Of a DNA stretch of 64,000 nucleotides, positions 22,128 to 33,131 are shown piece by piece. The first letter of the stretch is position 1; every line of letters starts with the position of its first letter. Location: positions 4,402,001 through 4,466,000 of the forward strand of contig NZ_AP022610.1 of the NCBI RefSeq assembly GCF_010729665.1, in the 5' to 3' direction. This stretch comes from Mycolicibacterium madagascariense. Lineage in GTDB: Bacteria > Actinomycetota > Actinomycetes > Mycobacteriales > Mycobacteriaceae. The notes under the pieces were generated by a model, which was given only the letters and a program-made list of their open reading frames with translations, was not told the DNA's origin and made no database searches. The position numbers and the translations under genes were made by a program.

Positions 22128-24127
22128 CCGGGCACCTTCACCCATTTGCCCGCATCGCCCACGATGCCGACGGGCACGGCTCCGGACAGACTCACGTTCT
22201 GCACGTTGGGCGCCGCGGCGACGATGGTCGTGTCCTGCAGGATCGGCAGGACGGTCGCCATGTTCCACAGCCGCGGCTCGACGGCCGTCAGGACGTCGCT
22301 GATGGGTTGGCTACCGTCCAGCGCGGCGTCGATGTTGGGCTGGATGCTCTCGTCGCACACGCCGGTCAGGTTGCTCGGCGCCTGCACGAGCTGATCCGGT
22401 TCCGGGGGCGGGGTGCGGGCCGCGGTCGCCGTCGGCGTGGTGCTCGACGCCGCAGAACTAGACGTGGACGCCCCAGCAGTACTGGACGGCGCAGTGCTCG
22501 ACGCCCCAGCGCCGGAGGTCGGGGGCCGCGCCGTCGTCCGCGGGGTCGAAGCCGACGAACCCGGAGAACCCGACGCCGCCGTACTCGAGCCGGACGTAGT
22601 CGAGGCCGGAGAACTCGGAGGCGTGGTGGGCACCGCGGTGGCTTGCAGTGCGCGGCAGCCGAAGCGGGACGCCAACGCCGTGGCGAGGTCACCGCCCGCC
22701 TGATGCCACCCGACGATCGCGTCGAACCTGTTCTGGCTCAACGCATCTCCGTACAGCACGGGCGGATCGAGCGCGAGCACCGACGCCGCGACGCCGACGC
22801 TGCGCAACTGGTCGGCCGCGGTGTTGGCGACGGCGACCGACGTCGGGTCGTTGGCCGCGACGCCGATGACGAACTTCAGCTGCTGCCCGTCCTTGCTGAT
22901 GCGCCCCCTGGTCGGCGGCGGAGACCCGGCGGTGGGCGGTGGCATCGGGCTGGTCGTCGACACCTCCTGCTCGACGGTGTAGCCGCTGGCCTTCAACAGG
23001 TCCAGTGCCGCCTCGCGGGTCAGGGCCGGCGGCGAGGTGGGCACGTAGCCCGGGTCCGACGGCGCGCGCACCTGTGCCTGAGCCAGCGTCACGGTGTTGT
23101 CGCTGCCCGCTCCGACGGCGGCCAGCACGTCGACGTCGAGCAACCCCAGGAGCGCCTTGCGGACCTGGGCGTCCTGCAGATCGGGCTGCGACGCCCGCAG
23201 CGTCACCTGCATCACCCGCGGCGTGACGATGCGCGCGGTGCGGACGTCGGGGATCGTGCCGAGCTGCACGTAGGCCGCCTGGCCGCCGTGCACCTGCGCC
23301 ACCTGCGTATCGCCGTTGCGGATCGAGTCGGCGAGGACGGCGGGCGCTCCCCCGCGACGGAATAGGATCTGATCCGGCTTCGCGGGCTCGCCCCAGTAGC
23401 GGTCGTTGCGCGACAGCAGGATCTCGTCGCGCTGGGGGTCGATGCTCTCGACGCGGAACTGACCACCGGTGACCGGCAACGCTCGCACCAGTCCGGCCGC
23501 GAATCCGCCGGGTACGTCCTTGACGATGTGCGCGGGCAGGATGTCGTTGAACAGCTCCCGCCACGCCGGATACGGCTGCGAGAACGTGACGACGGCAGTC
23601 TTGCCGCCCTCCACGGATTGGACGCCGGTGATGAGGTCGTAGCCCGCCGGGTCGACGACGCCCGGCGCCCCGACCATCTGACGCCACAGGTACCAGTAGT
23701 CGTCGGCGCCGATGGGTGCGTTGTCCGTCCACTGCGCCTCGGGCTTGATCTTGTAGGTGACCGTGAAGGGGTTCTGGCTCGTCACGTCCGCCGACACCAG
23801 CAACGTGGGGTCCATTTCCCACCGCGAACCCGTCGACGACATGGGGTCGGGGATCGGCCGGAACGAGCTCGGCAGCACCAGCGACGAGATGGCGGCGTTG
23901 ACCGGCGACTGATCCGACAGCAGATGCGGGTTGAACCCGGGACCCACCGAGTCGATGGCCATGATGATCTGGGTGGCCTTCAGCGGCGGCGGGGGCGTGT
24001 TCTGGGTGGTCTCCGTGCTTTGCGGAGCCGGTGGCGGGCTGACGGTGCAGGCCGAGACCAGAAGCACCGTCGACGCCACCGCGATCGCGGCGTCACTGCA
24101 TCGTCGCAACGTCCTCGGCACGCCCAT
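22124..24127 (-). CDS. lpqW: Lipoprotein LpqW
   Basis: Exported lipoprotein of 667 residues related to the substrate-binding (SBP_bac_5) proteins. In mycobacteria LpqW steers the branch between polar PIMs and LM/LAM. The lipobox LVSAC ends at Cys27 after a typical signal sequence. The body shows the oligopeptide-binding pattern [17 protein letters not shown] and [18 protein letters not shown] Ser/Thr/Pro-rich insert of about 80 residues (near 495-575) is unusually long and probably disordered. It lies 35 bases after typA on the same strand and 3 kb from pimE, whose PIM products belong to the same pathway. Confidence 0.93.
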   Translation of the reverse strand: MGVPRTLRRCSDAAIAVASTVLLVSACTVSPPPAPQSTETTQNTPPPPLKATQIIMAIDSVGPGFNPHLLSDQSPVNAAISSLVLPSSFRPIPDPMSSTGSRWEMDPTLLVSADVTSQNPFTVTYKIKPEAQWTDNAPIGADDYWYLWRQMVGAPGVVDPAGYDLITGVQSVEGGKTAVVTFSQPYPAWRELFNDILPAHIVKDVPGGFAAGLVRALPVTGGQFRVESIDPQRDEILLSRNDRYWGEPAKPDQILFRRGGAPAVLADSIRNGDTQVAQVHGGQAAYVQLGTIPDVRTARIVTPRVMQVTLRASQPDLQDAQVRKALLGLLDVDVLAAVGAGSDNTVTLAQAQVRAPSDPGYVPTSPPALTREAALDLLKASGYTVEQEVSTTSPMPPPTAGSPPPTRGRISKDGQQLKFVIGVAANDPTSVAVANTAADQLRSVGVAASVLALDPPVLYGDALSQNRFDAIVGWHQAGGDLATALASRFGCRALQATAVPTTPPSSPASTTSGSSTAASGSPGSSASTPRTTARPPTSGAGASSTAPSSTAGASTSSSAASSTTPTATAARTPPPEPDQLVQAPSNLTGVCDESIQPNIDAALDGSQPISDVLTAVEPRLWNMATVLPILQDTTIVAAAPNVQNVSLSGAVPVGIVGDAGKWVKVPG

Positions 24128-24162
24128 AGGCTAACGGGCCAAACCTCGGACGCTCGCCAGCC

Positions 24163-26064
<1,902 letters not shown>

Positions 26065-26117
26065 GTCTCCTATTGTCGCAGTGCAGGTACCTGATCGCGA
26101 AAACGACGGAAGTGCGC

Positions 26118-26285
26118 GTGGACCCCTCCAAGCTGGCCGGTGTCAAGCCGAAGAAGAAGTGTTGTCGCAGCAAACCGCGCTGCAAGCGGTGCCCCCTCGT
26201 GCTCAGCAAGGTGCGCAAAGCCGAGCTGCTGGGCCTTCGTGGCAAGGAGCTGGAGAAGGTCTTCAAACGGGCCAGGAAGAGCTGA
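26118..26285 (+). CDS. Small Cys/Lys-rich protein
   Basis: A 55-residue basic protein beginning MDPSKLAGVKPKKKCCRSKP with a cysteine set CC-x5-C-x2-C that suggests a small zinc ribbon; the rest is a charged helix ending in KVFKRARKS. I recognise it as a small conserved mycobacterial type but know no function. The GTG at 26118 is preferred; GTG 26112 or a start further upstream is possible. It is transcribed divergently from typA and stands where M. tuberculosis has narGHJI. RNA or ribosome binding would suit its charge, but that is a guess. Confidence 0.72.
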   Translation: MDPSKLAGVKPKKKCCRSKPRCKRCPLVLSKVRKAELLGLRGKELEKVFKRARKS

Positions 26286-26475
26286 CGAGCTGGCCTTTCG
26301 CTGAGTGCGGCCCGGTCGGCAGCGCTCCGCCGTACGACGGCCCACCACGGGACGCACCCGGGCCGTCGCGACGCGGCGCTCGCTCCCCGCGGCATCGAGG
26401 GGCCGTCCGGCCCAGGGCGCGATCGGTGGGGTCCGGGCCTGGCCCCGTGTGCGTCACGTCACTCGTCTCGACGTG

Positions 26476-26868
26476 TCACCGCGTCCGCAGAGCGGCAACC
26501 AGATCGGGGACCCAGCCGCGGTCGGCGGGCACCCACGCGAGATCGTCGAGATCGTCGGCACCCACCCAGCGCAGCGCGCGGTGATCGTGCGCCTCGACGC
26601 TGCCGGCGGTACGGGTCACCAGGTACGCCCGCAGGACGGTGCGCTCGTTCAGCGTCACGTCGGCGCCGAGTCGCGCGCCGACGGTGACCGTGATGCCGAG
26701 TTCCTCGTCGAGTTCGCGGGCCAGGGCGTCGGCCTCGCTCTCTCCCGCGGCGACCTTGCCGCCGGGCAGCTCCCACAACCCGGCGAGATCCGGTGGCCGG
26801 TTCCGTTGGGCCACTAGCAGAGTCGCGTCGCAGATGAGGGCGCCCGCGACGACGATCTGGTTCGACAC
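26476..26868 (-). CDS. mutT2: Nudix hydrolase MutT2
   Basis: Nudix hydrolase of 130 residues (Rv1160 homologue). MutT2 hydrolyses oxidised and other nucleotides, notably dCTP/5-methyl-dCTP and 8-oxo-dGTP in vitro. The Nudix box [20 protein letters not shown] followed by ELGI is complete, and GLWELPGGK precedes it. The start at 26868 lies 24 bases from the divergent dehydratase gene. The 190 bases downstream (26286-26475) contain no feature I could support. Confidence 0.9.
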   Translation of the reverse strand: MSNQIVVAGALICDATLLVAQRNRPPDLAGLWELPGGKVAAGESEADALARELDEELGITVTVGARLGADVTLNERTVLRAYLVTRTAGSVEAHDHRALRWVGADDLDDLAWVPADRGWVPDLVAALRTR

Positions 26869-26892
26869 GCAGCGACGGTATACCGTCGAGTC

Positions 26893-27174
26893 ATGGCTGT
26901 CCTATCCGACGACGAGGTCGACGCTGCGCTGTCCGGGCTGAACGGCTGGAAGCGTGCCGACGGGGCACTGCGGCGGTCCATCGACTTCCCGGAATTCCTC
27001 GCCGGCATCGACGCCGTCCGTCGCGTCGCCGAGCACGCGGAGCGCGAAGACCATCACCCGGACATCGACATCCGTTGGCGGACAGTCACTTTCGCGCTCG
27101 TCACCCATTCCGAGGGCGGTATCACGGACAGGGACGTGGCGATGGCGCGCGACATCGATCGGATCGTGGGCTGA
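26893..27174 (+). CDS. Pterin-4a-carbinolamine dehydratase-like
   Basis: PCD/DCoH-family protein of 93 residues (Rv1159A homologue). The family dehydrates 4a-hydroxy-tetrahydrobiopterin after aromatic amino acid hydroxylation; in bacteria without such hydroxylases the role is unclear. The active-site motif [20 protein letters not shown] is intact. The start is ATG 26893. Its last 53 bases overlap the end of pimE on the opposite strand. Confidence 0.9.
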   Translation: MAVLSDDEVDAALSGLNGWKRADGALRRSIDFPEFLAGIDAVRRVAEHAEREDHHPDIDIRWRTVTFALVTHSEGGITDRDVAMARDIDRIVG

Positions 27175-28282
27175 CCCACGCGAGGTAGGCCAGGGTCGCC
27201 ACGGCCGCCAGCACGTACAGCGAGCCAGCGACGTCCGCGTACCACGGCCGCCCGGTGAGGTGCCCGCCCGCGGCGGCGAACGTCACCAACCACGGCGCGC
27301 CGAGGTAGGCCAGCACCACCCACGCCCAGCCGACGATCCGCGCACCCCGGCGCGGCCGCCCGAGCACCAGCCACATGGCCAGCGGCAGCATCCACACCCA
27401 GTGGTGCGTCCAGCTGATCGGCGAGATCAGCAACCCGAACGTCATGACGACGACGATGCGGCCGAGCGGGTCGGCGGCCCCGATGCGCCACCACGCCAGC
27501 GCAGTGAGTGCCGCGGTGCCGGCGATCGCGGCGACGAGCGGCGGACCGGAGTGCACGTCGTGGCCCGCCAGGTAGCCAAGGACGCCGCGCAGCGACTGGT
27601 TCATCGGGGTGTCCACGACGCCGACGCGGTCGGCGTTGCCGAGCAGGTCCGTGAAGTAGAAGCGGGCCTGCGCGCCGCCGACGACGATCGACAGCGCGAC
27701 CGTCGCGCAGAACACGACCGCCGAACAGAGCACGGCGCGCCACCTGCGGGCGCCCGCGAAGTAGAGGCCCGCCACCGCCGGGGTCAGCTTCAGCCCCGCT
27801 GCCAGCCCCACCAGCAGGCCCGCCGCCCACCAGCGCCGGGTATTCACCGCCAGCAGCACGGCGAACATCAGCAACGCCCCGATCTGACCGAGTTCGAATA
27901 GGTGGCGCACCGGCTCGAACCACACCGCGAGCGCGGTCCAGGCCATCGCGAGCCGCACGTCGGGGCGGCCCAGCAACCGCAGCGTCAGGTCGGCCGATCC
28001 GTAGAGCGCTGCCACGATGCCCAGTTGCCAGCCAAGGCCCACGAACCAGAACGGCAGCAGGTGCAGCGGGAAGAACATCAGCGCGGCGAAGGGCGGATAG
28101 GTGAACTGCAGCGGTAGCGGCGGCGTCGCGGGGTGATACACGAAGTCGTAGAGACCGCCGTGGGCCATGGCCGCCGCGCCGTCGACGTAGACGTGGAGAT
28201 CGATGAAGTTGGTGCCGTTCGGCACGAGGTAGGTCACGGCGAACCGCGCGGCCAGGCTGAGCGCGAGCAGATACGGCGCCAT
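27122..28282 (-). CDS. pimE: Polyprenol-phosphate mannosyltransferase PimE
   Basis: GT-C membrane glycosyltransferase (386 residues) that adds the alpha-1,2-mannose of polar PIMs (PIM5/PIM6) from polyprenyl-phosphate mannose on the periplasmic side. About ten hydrophobic segments alternate with loops. The acidic catalytic loop after the first helix reads [13 protein letters not shown], with Asp28 the likely essential residue. The ATG at 28282 is the only conventional start before an in-frame TAG about 25 codons upstream, which leaves a shorter N-terminus than I recall for the family. Its 3' end overlaps the dehydratase gene by 53 bases. Confidence 0.9.
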   Translation of the reverse strand: MAPYLLALSLAARFAVTYLVPNGTNFIDLHVYVDGAAAMAHGGLYDFVYHPATPPLPLQFTYPPFAALMFFPLHLLPFWFVGLGWQLGIVAALYGSADLTLRLLGRPDVRLAMAWTALAVWFEPVRHLFELGQIGALLMFAVLLAVNTRRWWAAGLLVGLAAGLKLTPAVAGLYFAGARRWRAVLCSAVVFCATVALSIVVGGAQARFYFTDLLGNADRVGVVDTPMNQSLRGVLGYLAGHDVHSGPPLVAAIAGTAALTALAWWRIGAADPLGRIVVVMTFGLLISPISWTHHWVWMLPLAMWLVLGRPRRGARIVGWAWVVLAYLGAPWLVTFAAAGGHLTGRPWYADVAGSLYVLAAVATLAYLAWVSPRSDRCRAPSPRPCP

Positions 28283-28431
28283 CGCCGCGAGTCGGCTCCG
28301 CGGCGGCGCGCCGGTGGAGCCGGTGTGTACCTCTGACTGTCTGGTGATCCGTCGACTCTAGTTTTCCAGCGCCCACGGGCTCGTCGTCGGGCGTCGGGCG
28401 GACGGCCCGGGTCACCATCGTCCGTCGTGTC

Positions 28432-28481
28432 AGTAACGGTTGCATAAATGCCACACGTGTCACTTGAGTAACTCCAGTAAC
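28432..28481. promoter_or_regulatory. Three AGTAAC repeats in divergent promoter region
   Basis: The hexamer AGTAAC occurs at 28432, 28467 and 28476 in the pimE/secreted-protein intergenic region; the last two are nine bases apart as direct repeats, about 50 bases before the secreted-protein start. Direct-repeat TAAC sites are used by some actinobacterial response regulators such as MtrA; that link is only a suggestion. Confidence 0.35.
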
Positions 28482-28526
28482 GCCGTAGCTTCGGTTCAGA
28501 CGAGCCGTCCACCGATTGGGAGAACC

Positions 28527-29132
28527 ATGCGCCTCACCAGAAAACTGTTAGCTACCAGCGTGATTGCGGCCGCGTGCGCGGTCCCGGGAGCGCTGCTGTG
28601 CAGCGCCACCGCCGCTGCCGACCCCGCGCCTGCGCCCGCCCCCGCGCCGGCGATTCCGTTCCTCAGCCAACTCAACCCGGCCATGCTGCAGACCATCGCG
28701 TCGGTGTTGACCGGAGGCGGTACGGCGCCCGCCGCCGCACCCGCCGCCGCACCGGCACCCGCGGCGACCGCATCGGTCACCCTGCCCCAGGCACCCGCCG
28801 CGCCGGCCGCAGCACCGGCCGCCGCGCCCGCCGCCGCACCCGCCGGGATGATCCCGTCGGCCGACGTGCAGATCCCGCAGGTCCCCGGAAATCCGCTGCC
28901 GCTGCCCAAGCAGCTCAGCTTCCCCGCGGACCTGGCGTCGCTGATGCCCGCCGGTAGCCCGCTCGCCGGTCTCCTGCCGAAGGCGCCCGCGGCGGTTCCG
29001 GCCGCGGCCGCCGTGCCCGCTGCCGCTGCGGCACCCGCGGTCGCCGCCGCGGCACCCGCGGCGTCCAACGGGTTGACGGCTGCGACCGACGGTCTGGCCC
29101 CGCTGTTCTTCCCGGTCTCCGGACTGCCCTGA
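28527..29132 (+). CDS. Ala/Pro-rich secreted protein (Rv1158c-like)
   Basis: Exported protein of 201 residues. The signal peptide is MRLTRKLLATSVIAAACAVP followed by LLCSATAAADP, with cleavage likely after ATAAA. The mature chain begins with a Pro-Ala repeat, then a short ordered block SQLNPAMLQTIASVLTGG, more Ala/Pro repeats, and LPKQLSFPADLASLMPAGSP. The ATG at 28527 has GGGAGA upstream. It lies 45 bases before another Ala/Pro-rich exported gene in the same order as the Rv1158c/Rv1157c pair. Function is unknown. Confidence 0.8.
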   Translation: MRLTRKLLATSVIAAACAVPGALLCSATAAADPAPAPAPAPAIPFLSQLNPAMLQTIASVLTGGGTAPAAAPAAAPAPAATASVTLPQAPAAPAAAPAAAPAAAPAGMIPSADVQIPQVPGNPLPLPKQLSFPADLASLMPAGSPLAGLLPKAPAAVPAAAAVPAAAAAPAVAAAAPAASNGLTAATDGLAPLFFPVSGLP

Positions 29133-29177
29133 TCCTTCGCCAACCACGCCTGAAACCACACCGAGCACGGGAGAGTC

Positions 29178-30305
29178 ATGCCATCGAAGAGAACGCTTCT
29201 GATCGCACTCGGTGCGTCGGCCGCGCTGACGCTGTGCGGCCAACCGGTCGTGCATGCGGAGCCCGGGTCGCCGCTGCCGATCCCGATCAGTGGCCTTCAG
29301 GCTCCCGGCCTTCCCGCGATGCAGAGCTTGGCGCCTGCCATCCAGCAGGCGGCGAGCGACCCGTCGAACGCGGTGTCGATGTTGATGGCAGCAGCGGCGG
29401 CGTTCGCGGGTAACACTGCGGCGCCGTCGGATTCGAAGAACATGGCGGCGGCGGTCAACCAGTTCGTCGCCGACCCACAGGTAGCACACGTCCCTGCGGT
29501 AGGTGCGGTCCCCGGAACCGAGGCGCACCTCCCGCAGGGCGTGGACCCTGCCCACGCGGCAGGGCCGGCGCCAGACGCCGCACCGCTCGCCGCGCCGGCT
29601 CCGGCACCCGCACCACCGGCCGCCGCACCCGCGCCGGCCCCGCAGGCCGCACCCGCCCCCGCACCGCAAGCCGCGCCCGTCGTCGCGCCCGCACCCCAGG
29701 CCGCGCCCGCCCCCGCACCCGAAGCCGCGCCCGCGCCGGCCCCCGAAGCCGCCCCCGCGCCTGCCCCCGCACCCGATCCGGCTCCCGCACCGGACCCCGC
29801 ACCCGCGCCCGACGCCACCCCCGCCGCGGCCGCCGTGCCGGGACCCGACGCCGCATCGGCGCCCGCCCCTGCCCCCGCGCCCGGCTTCGGACCCGACGCG
29901 CCGACGACGCAGGACTTCATGTATCCGTCGATCAGCAACGGATGCCTCGCCGATGGCGGAAACGTCCTCGCGTCGGCCATCTCGGTGGCGGGCCCCGCAT
30001 CCATCCCGAAGCCGGGCCCCGGGCCGGGCCAGACGGCCTACGTGTTCACCGCGATGGGCACGCCCGGACCCGCCGCCGAGCAAAAGTTGCCGCTGAACGT
30101 CACGTGGGTCAACCTGACGACCGGCAAGTCCGGCACCGCGACCCTCAAGCCGCAGGCCGACATCAACCCGGCGGGTCCGACCACCCTGACCGTCATCGCC
30201 GACACCGGCTCGGGCAGCGTCATGTCCACGATCTTCGGCCAGGTCACCACGACCGACAAGCAGTGCCAGTTCATGCCGACGATCGGTTCGACCGTCGTTC
30301 CGTGA
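29178..30305 (+). CDS. Ala/Pro-rich exported protein (Rv1157c-like)
   Basis: Exported protein of 375 residues. A signal peptide (LLIALGASAALTLCGQPVVH, cut near VHA) is followed by a helical block, a long Ala-Pro tract of roughly 100 residues (about 130-235), and a C-terminal domain of about 125 residues. That domain reads TQDFMYPSISNGCLADGGN, PLNVTWVNLTTGKSGTATL and VTTTDKQCQF, with two cysteines that could form a disulfide in a beta-sandwich. The Ala-Pro tract probably spans cell-wall layers. Length and organisation match Rv1157c. Function is unknown. Confidence 0.82.
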   Translation: MPSKRTLLIALGASAALTLCGQPVVHAEPGSPLPIPISGLQAPGLPAMQSLAPAIQQAASDPSNAVSMLMAAAAAFAGNTAAPSDSKNMAAAVNQFVADPQVAHVPAVGAVPGTEAHLPQGVDPAHAAGPAPDAAPLAAPAPAPAPPAAAPAPAPQAAPAPAPQAAPVVAPAPQAAPAPAPEAAPAPAPEAAPAPAPAPDPAPAPDPAPAPDATPAAAAVPGPDAASAPAPAPAPGFGPDAPTTQDFMYPSISNGCLADGGNVLASAISVAGPASIPKPGPGPGQTAYVFTAMGTPGPAAEQKLPLNVTWVNLTTGKSGTATLKPQADINPAGPTTLTVIADTGSGSVMSTIFGQVTTTDKQCQFMPTIGSTVVP

Positions 30306-30332
30306 CGCTGCTCCTCCCCCGCGACGAAGGGG

Positions 30333-30482
30333 TCAGTAGGCCATGAAGAGGATCATCTCGCGGTCGTACTCCCGGCCGGGGTGCGCCTCCGCGAGATGCG
30401 TCTGAGCCTTCTCGACGAGGTCGTCTTCGTCCGAACCGGTGATGGCCTCCCCGCAGGGACAGCTCAAGTGTGTTTTCGCCAT
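30333..30482 (-). CDS. DUF1059-like small protein
   Basis: A 49-residue gene starting at ATG 30482 and ending with TGA at 30335-30333. The protein begins MAKTHLSCPCGEAITGSDED and continues with a helix LVEKAQTHLAEAHPGREY, matching the DUF1059-type pattern of a CxC pair followed by a His-containing helix. A small metal-binding protein is plausible. It is divergent from the nitroreductase gene, 30 bases between starts. Confidence 0.75.
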   Translation of the reverse strand: MAKTHLSCPCGEAITGSDEDDLVEKAQTHLAEAHPGREYDREMILFMAY

Positions 30483-30512
30483 GCCTCACGATCCCACGAG
30501 GATGATGGGGGC

Positions 30513-31172
30513 ATGGAGCTGTACGACGTAATGCGCACGACCGGAGCCGTTCGACGGTTCACCGACGACCCGCTGCCCGACGACGTGCTCGAGCGCATCC
30601 TGGACAACGCCCGCTTCGCCCCGAGCGGCGGCAACCGCCAGGGCGTGCGCGTCATCGTGGTCCGTGACGGCCCGACCCGCGAGCGCCTCGCCGAGCTGTC
30701 CCGCCCGGCGGCCAGGCGGTACGTCGCCCAGTTGGCTCACGGCGAGTCACCGTGGAATCCATTGCGGCCGTGCGGCGTCGACGATGCCACCGTCGCGGCG
30801 ACCGAGCCGCCCGACGCGATGATCGCACCGCTGACCGAGGCGCCGGTCGTGCTGGTGATGTGCGTCGACCTCGGCGTGGTCGCCGCCACCGATCAGCACC
30901 TCGACCGCATCGGCGTGATCAGCGGCGCGTCGGTCTATCCGTTCGTCTGGAACGTGCTGTTGGCCGCGCGCAACGAGGGATTCGGCGGGGTCACGAACAC
31001 GATGTCGATCGCCGAGGAGCCCCGCGTACGGGAGTTGCTCAGCATTCCCGACGGTTACGCCGTCGCCGCGGTCGTCCCGCTCGGCAAGCCGGTGCACCAG
31101 GTCAGCAAGCTCAAGCGCAAGGCCGTCGAGGAGTTCGTCACCCGCGAGCGCTTCGACGGCGACGCGTTCTAG
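30513..31172 (+). CDS. Nitroreductase-family flavoprotein
   Basis: FMN-dependent nitroreductase fold (219 residues). The N-terminal MELYDVMRTTGAVRRFTDDP with LDNARFAPSGGNRQG is the classical FMN-phosphate binding region, and GYAVAAVVPLGKP closes the domain. Such enzymes reduce nitro compounds, quinones or enones with NAD(P)H; the substrate is not predictable. The ATG at 30513 was chosen; the open frame extends 44 codons upstream into the divergent small gene without family similarity. Confidence 0.88.
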   Translation: MELYDVMRTTGAVRRFTDDPLPDDVLERILDNARFAPSGGNRQGVRVIVVRDGPTRERLAELSRPAARRYVAQLAHGESPWNPLRPCGVDDATVAATEPPDAMIAPLTEAPVVLVMCVDLGVVAATDQHLDRIGVISGASVYPFVWNVLLAARNEGFGGVTNTMSIAEEPRVRELLSIPDGYAVAAVVPLGKPVHQVSKLKRKAVEEFVTRERFDGDAF

Positions 31173-31174
31173 CG

Positions 31175-31243
31175 TCGACTCTGCGGTCTTGGCGCGGATG
31201 TGCGAGTGCTCGGGCGCGGACCCCGCCGTCAGGGCAGAGTCGA
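31175..31243. terminator. Hairpin between nitroreductase and HhH-GPD gene
   Basis: Perfect 10-bp inverted repeat TCGACTCTGC / GCAGAGTCGA (31175-31184 and 31234-31243) with GC-rich sequence between the arms, directly between two convergent genes. It is probably a bidirectional terminator. Confidence 0.5.
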
Positions 31244-31244
31244 G

Positions 31245-31814
31245 CTAGGCCTTCGCCTTGGCCTTCGCGGCCTTCTTGTAGGAACGCACCTTCTCCAGTG
31301 AGCCCGCGTCGACGACGTCGGCGATCGACATGTGCGTGCCGGCCTCGCCGTACGCGCCGGCAGCCTCGCGCCAGCCCTGCGGCGTCACGCCGTACTGCTT
31401 GCCTAGCAACGCCAGGAAGATCTTGGCCTTCTGCTCGCCGAACCCGGGTAGCGCCTTGAGCCGCCGCAGCACCTCGGGCCCGTCGGGGTCATCGGCCGTC
31501 CACAGCGCGACGACGTCGCCGCCGTACTCGTCGACGATGGTCTGCGCCAACGTCTGCAGCCGTTTGGCCATCGAGCCCGGAAACCGGTGCACCGCAGGCT
31601 TTTCCGAGAACAGTGCGGCGAATGCCTCGGGCTCGTAGTCGGCGACGGCCTGCGCGTCCAGCCCACCCATGCGATCGGCGAGCTTGCGCGGACCCGCGAA
31701 GGCGACTTCCATCGGGATCTGCTGGTCGAGCATCATCCCCACCAGCAGCGCGAAGGGGTTGGACTCCAGCAACTCGTCGGCCGCGGGGTCCTGAACCAAT
31801 TGCAGCTTCGCCAT
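31245..31814 (-). CDS. HhH-GPD base-excision-like protein (Rv1156-like)
   Basis: Protein of 189 residues related to the HhH-GPD DNA glycosylase superfamily. The helix-hairpin-helix segment reads LKALPGFGEQKAKIFLALLG. The N-terminal FALLVGMMLDQQIPMEVAFA matches the start of the glycosylase fold. The catalytic Asp/Lys pair is not evident, so glycosylase activity is unproven. The C-terminus ends in KKAAKAKAKA. The ATG at 31814 gives the family length. In M. tuberculosis its homologue adjoins Rv1155; here 13 kb separates them. Confidence 0.85.
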   Translation of the reverse strand: MAKLQLVQDPAADELLESNPFALLVGMMLDQQIPMEVAFAGPRKLADRMGGLDAQAVADYEPEAFAALFSEKPAVHRFPGSMAKRLQTLAQTIVDEYGGDVVALWTADDPDGPEVLRRLKALPGFGEQKAKIFLALLGKQYGVTPQGWREAAGAYGEAGTHMSIADVVDAGSLEKVRSYKKAAKAKAKA

Positions 31815-31926
31815 CGGGCCAGTCTAGGCGAATCGCCCGGCCGCGCCCGGCGCCCGGCCGACCCTGCGGAACGTGACGAGATCCAGGCGAAATCCGCAGT
31901 CTGGGCGCCTGGCTAGAGTTGTCCGA

Positions 31927-33126
31927 GTGACCGCGCCACCGCCCGCGTCCGCCCGCGGGCGGTACGGCTTCGCCCTGCTCGCCTTCGCCTTCAGCGCCAT
32001 CATGCTGGGCACGACGCTGCCGACGCCCATGTACGCGCTGTACTCCAGCCAGATGCACTTCGCCGTGTTCACCACGACGGTGATCTTCGCGACCTACGCC
32101 GTCGGCGTGTTGGCCGCGCTGCTGCTGTTCGGTCGGTGGTCGGACGCGATCGGCCGGCGGCCCGTGCTGCTGGCCGGCGCCGGGTTCGCCCTGGTCAGCA
32201 GCATCGTGTTCCTGTTCGCCGACGACATCGGCCTGCTGCTCGTCGGCCGCCTGCTATCCGGTCTGTCCGCGGGCGTCTTCACCGGCACTGCGACGGCCGC
32301 GGTCGTGGAGGCTGCACCGGAATCGCACCGGCAACGCGCGTCGGTCGCCGCCACGATCGCCAACGTCGGCGGCCTCGGCCTGGGGCCCGTGCTCGCGGGC
32401 GTGCTGGTGCAGTACGCGCCGCGGCCGCTGCAGCTGTCCTTCGCCGTGCACGCCGTGCTGGTCCTGCTGGCCGTCGGCACCATCCTGTTGTCGCCGGAGA
32501 CCTCGGGACGCACCGGCCGAATCGTCGTGCAGCGCCTCAGGGTTCCCCGCGAGGTGCGCCAGGTCTTCGCGACCGCCGCCACGGCGGCCTTCGCGGGTTT
32601 CGCCGTCATGGGTCTGTTCACCTCGGTGGCGCCGTCGTTCGTCTCCGGCGTGATCGGCATCGGCGATCACGCCGTGGCGGGGGCGGTCGCGGGGTCGATC
32701 TTCCTGGCGTCGGCGCTGGCTCAGCTCGTCGCCGGACGGCTGCCCGCCCAGCGCGCGGTTGCCATCGGCTGCGCCATCCTGGTCGTCGGCATGCTGGTGC
32801 TGGCCGGCGCCCTGTACGTCGCGTCGCTGCCGGGGCTGATCGTCGCCGCGGCCATCGCCGGTGTCGGACAGGGCATCAGCTTCAGCCGCGGTCTGGCCGC
32901 CGTCGCCGAACTCACCCCGGCCGACCGCCGCGCCGAGGTCAGCTCGACCTACTTCGTGGTGGCGTACGTCGCGATCTCGCTGCCGGTGCTCGGCGAGGGC
33001 CTGGCCGCCCAGCACCTCGGATTGCGTACGGCGGGAGTCAGTTTCGCCGTCGCCATCGCAGTGCTGTCGGCAGTCTGCCTGGCCGCGGTCATCGTGCAGG
33101 AGCGACGCCAACCCGCCACGGCCTGA
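31927..33126 (+). CDS. MFS transporter (drug/sugar efflux type)
   Basis: Major facilitator superfamily permease of 399 residues with twelve predicted membrane helices. The loop 2-3 signature FGRWSDAIGRRPVL is clear, and the protein resembles proton-driven efflux carriers. The GTG at 31927 is the family-like start; upstream open frame lacks hydrophobic sequence. It stands immediately before, and convergent with, the IclR gene. The substrate is unknown. Confidence 0.85.
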   Translation: MTAPPPASARGRYGFALLAFAFSAIMLGTTLPTPMYALYSSQMHFAVFTTTVIFATYAVGVLAALLLFGRWSDAIGRRPVLLAGAGFALVSSIVFLFADDIGLLLVGRLLSGLSAGVFTGTATAAVVEAAPESHRQRASVAATIANVGGLGLGPVLAGVLVQYAPRPLQLSFAVHAVLVLLAVGTILLSPETSGRTGRIVVQRLRVPREVRQVFATAATAAFAGFAVMGLFTSVAPSFVSGVIGIGDHAVAGAVAGSIFLASALAQLVAGRLPAQRAVAIGCAILVVGMLVLAGALYVASLPGLIVAAAIAGVGQGISFSRGLAAVAELTPADRRAEVSSTYFVVAYVAISLPVLGEGLAAQHLGLRTAGVSFAVAIAVLSAVCLAAVIVQERRQPATA

Positions 33127-33131
33127 CGCTC

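Noticed and set aside
28496..29179. Gly/Ala-rich minus-strand frame resembling PGRS sequence
   Set aside because: Antisense of the Ala/Pro secreted protein; no PE domain or ribosome site.
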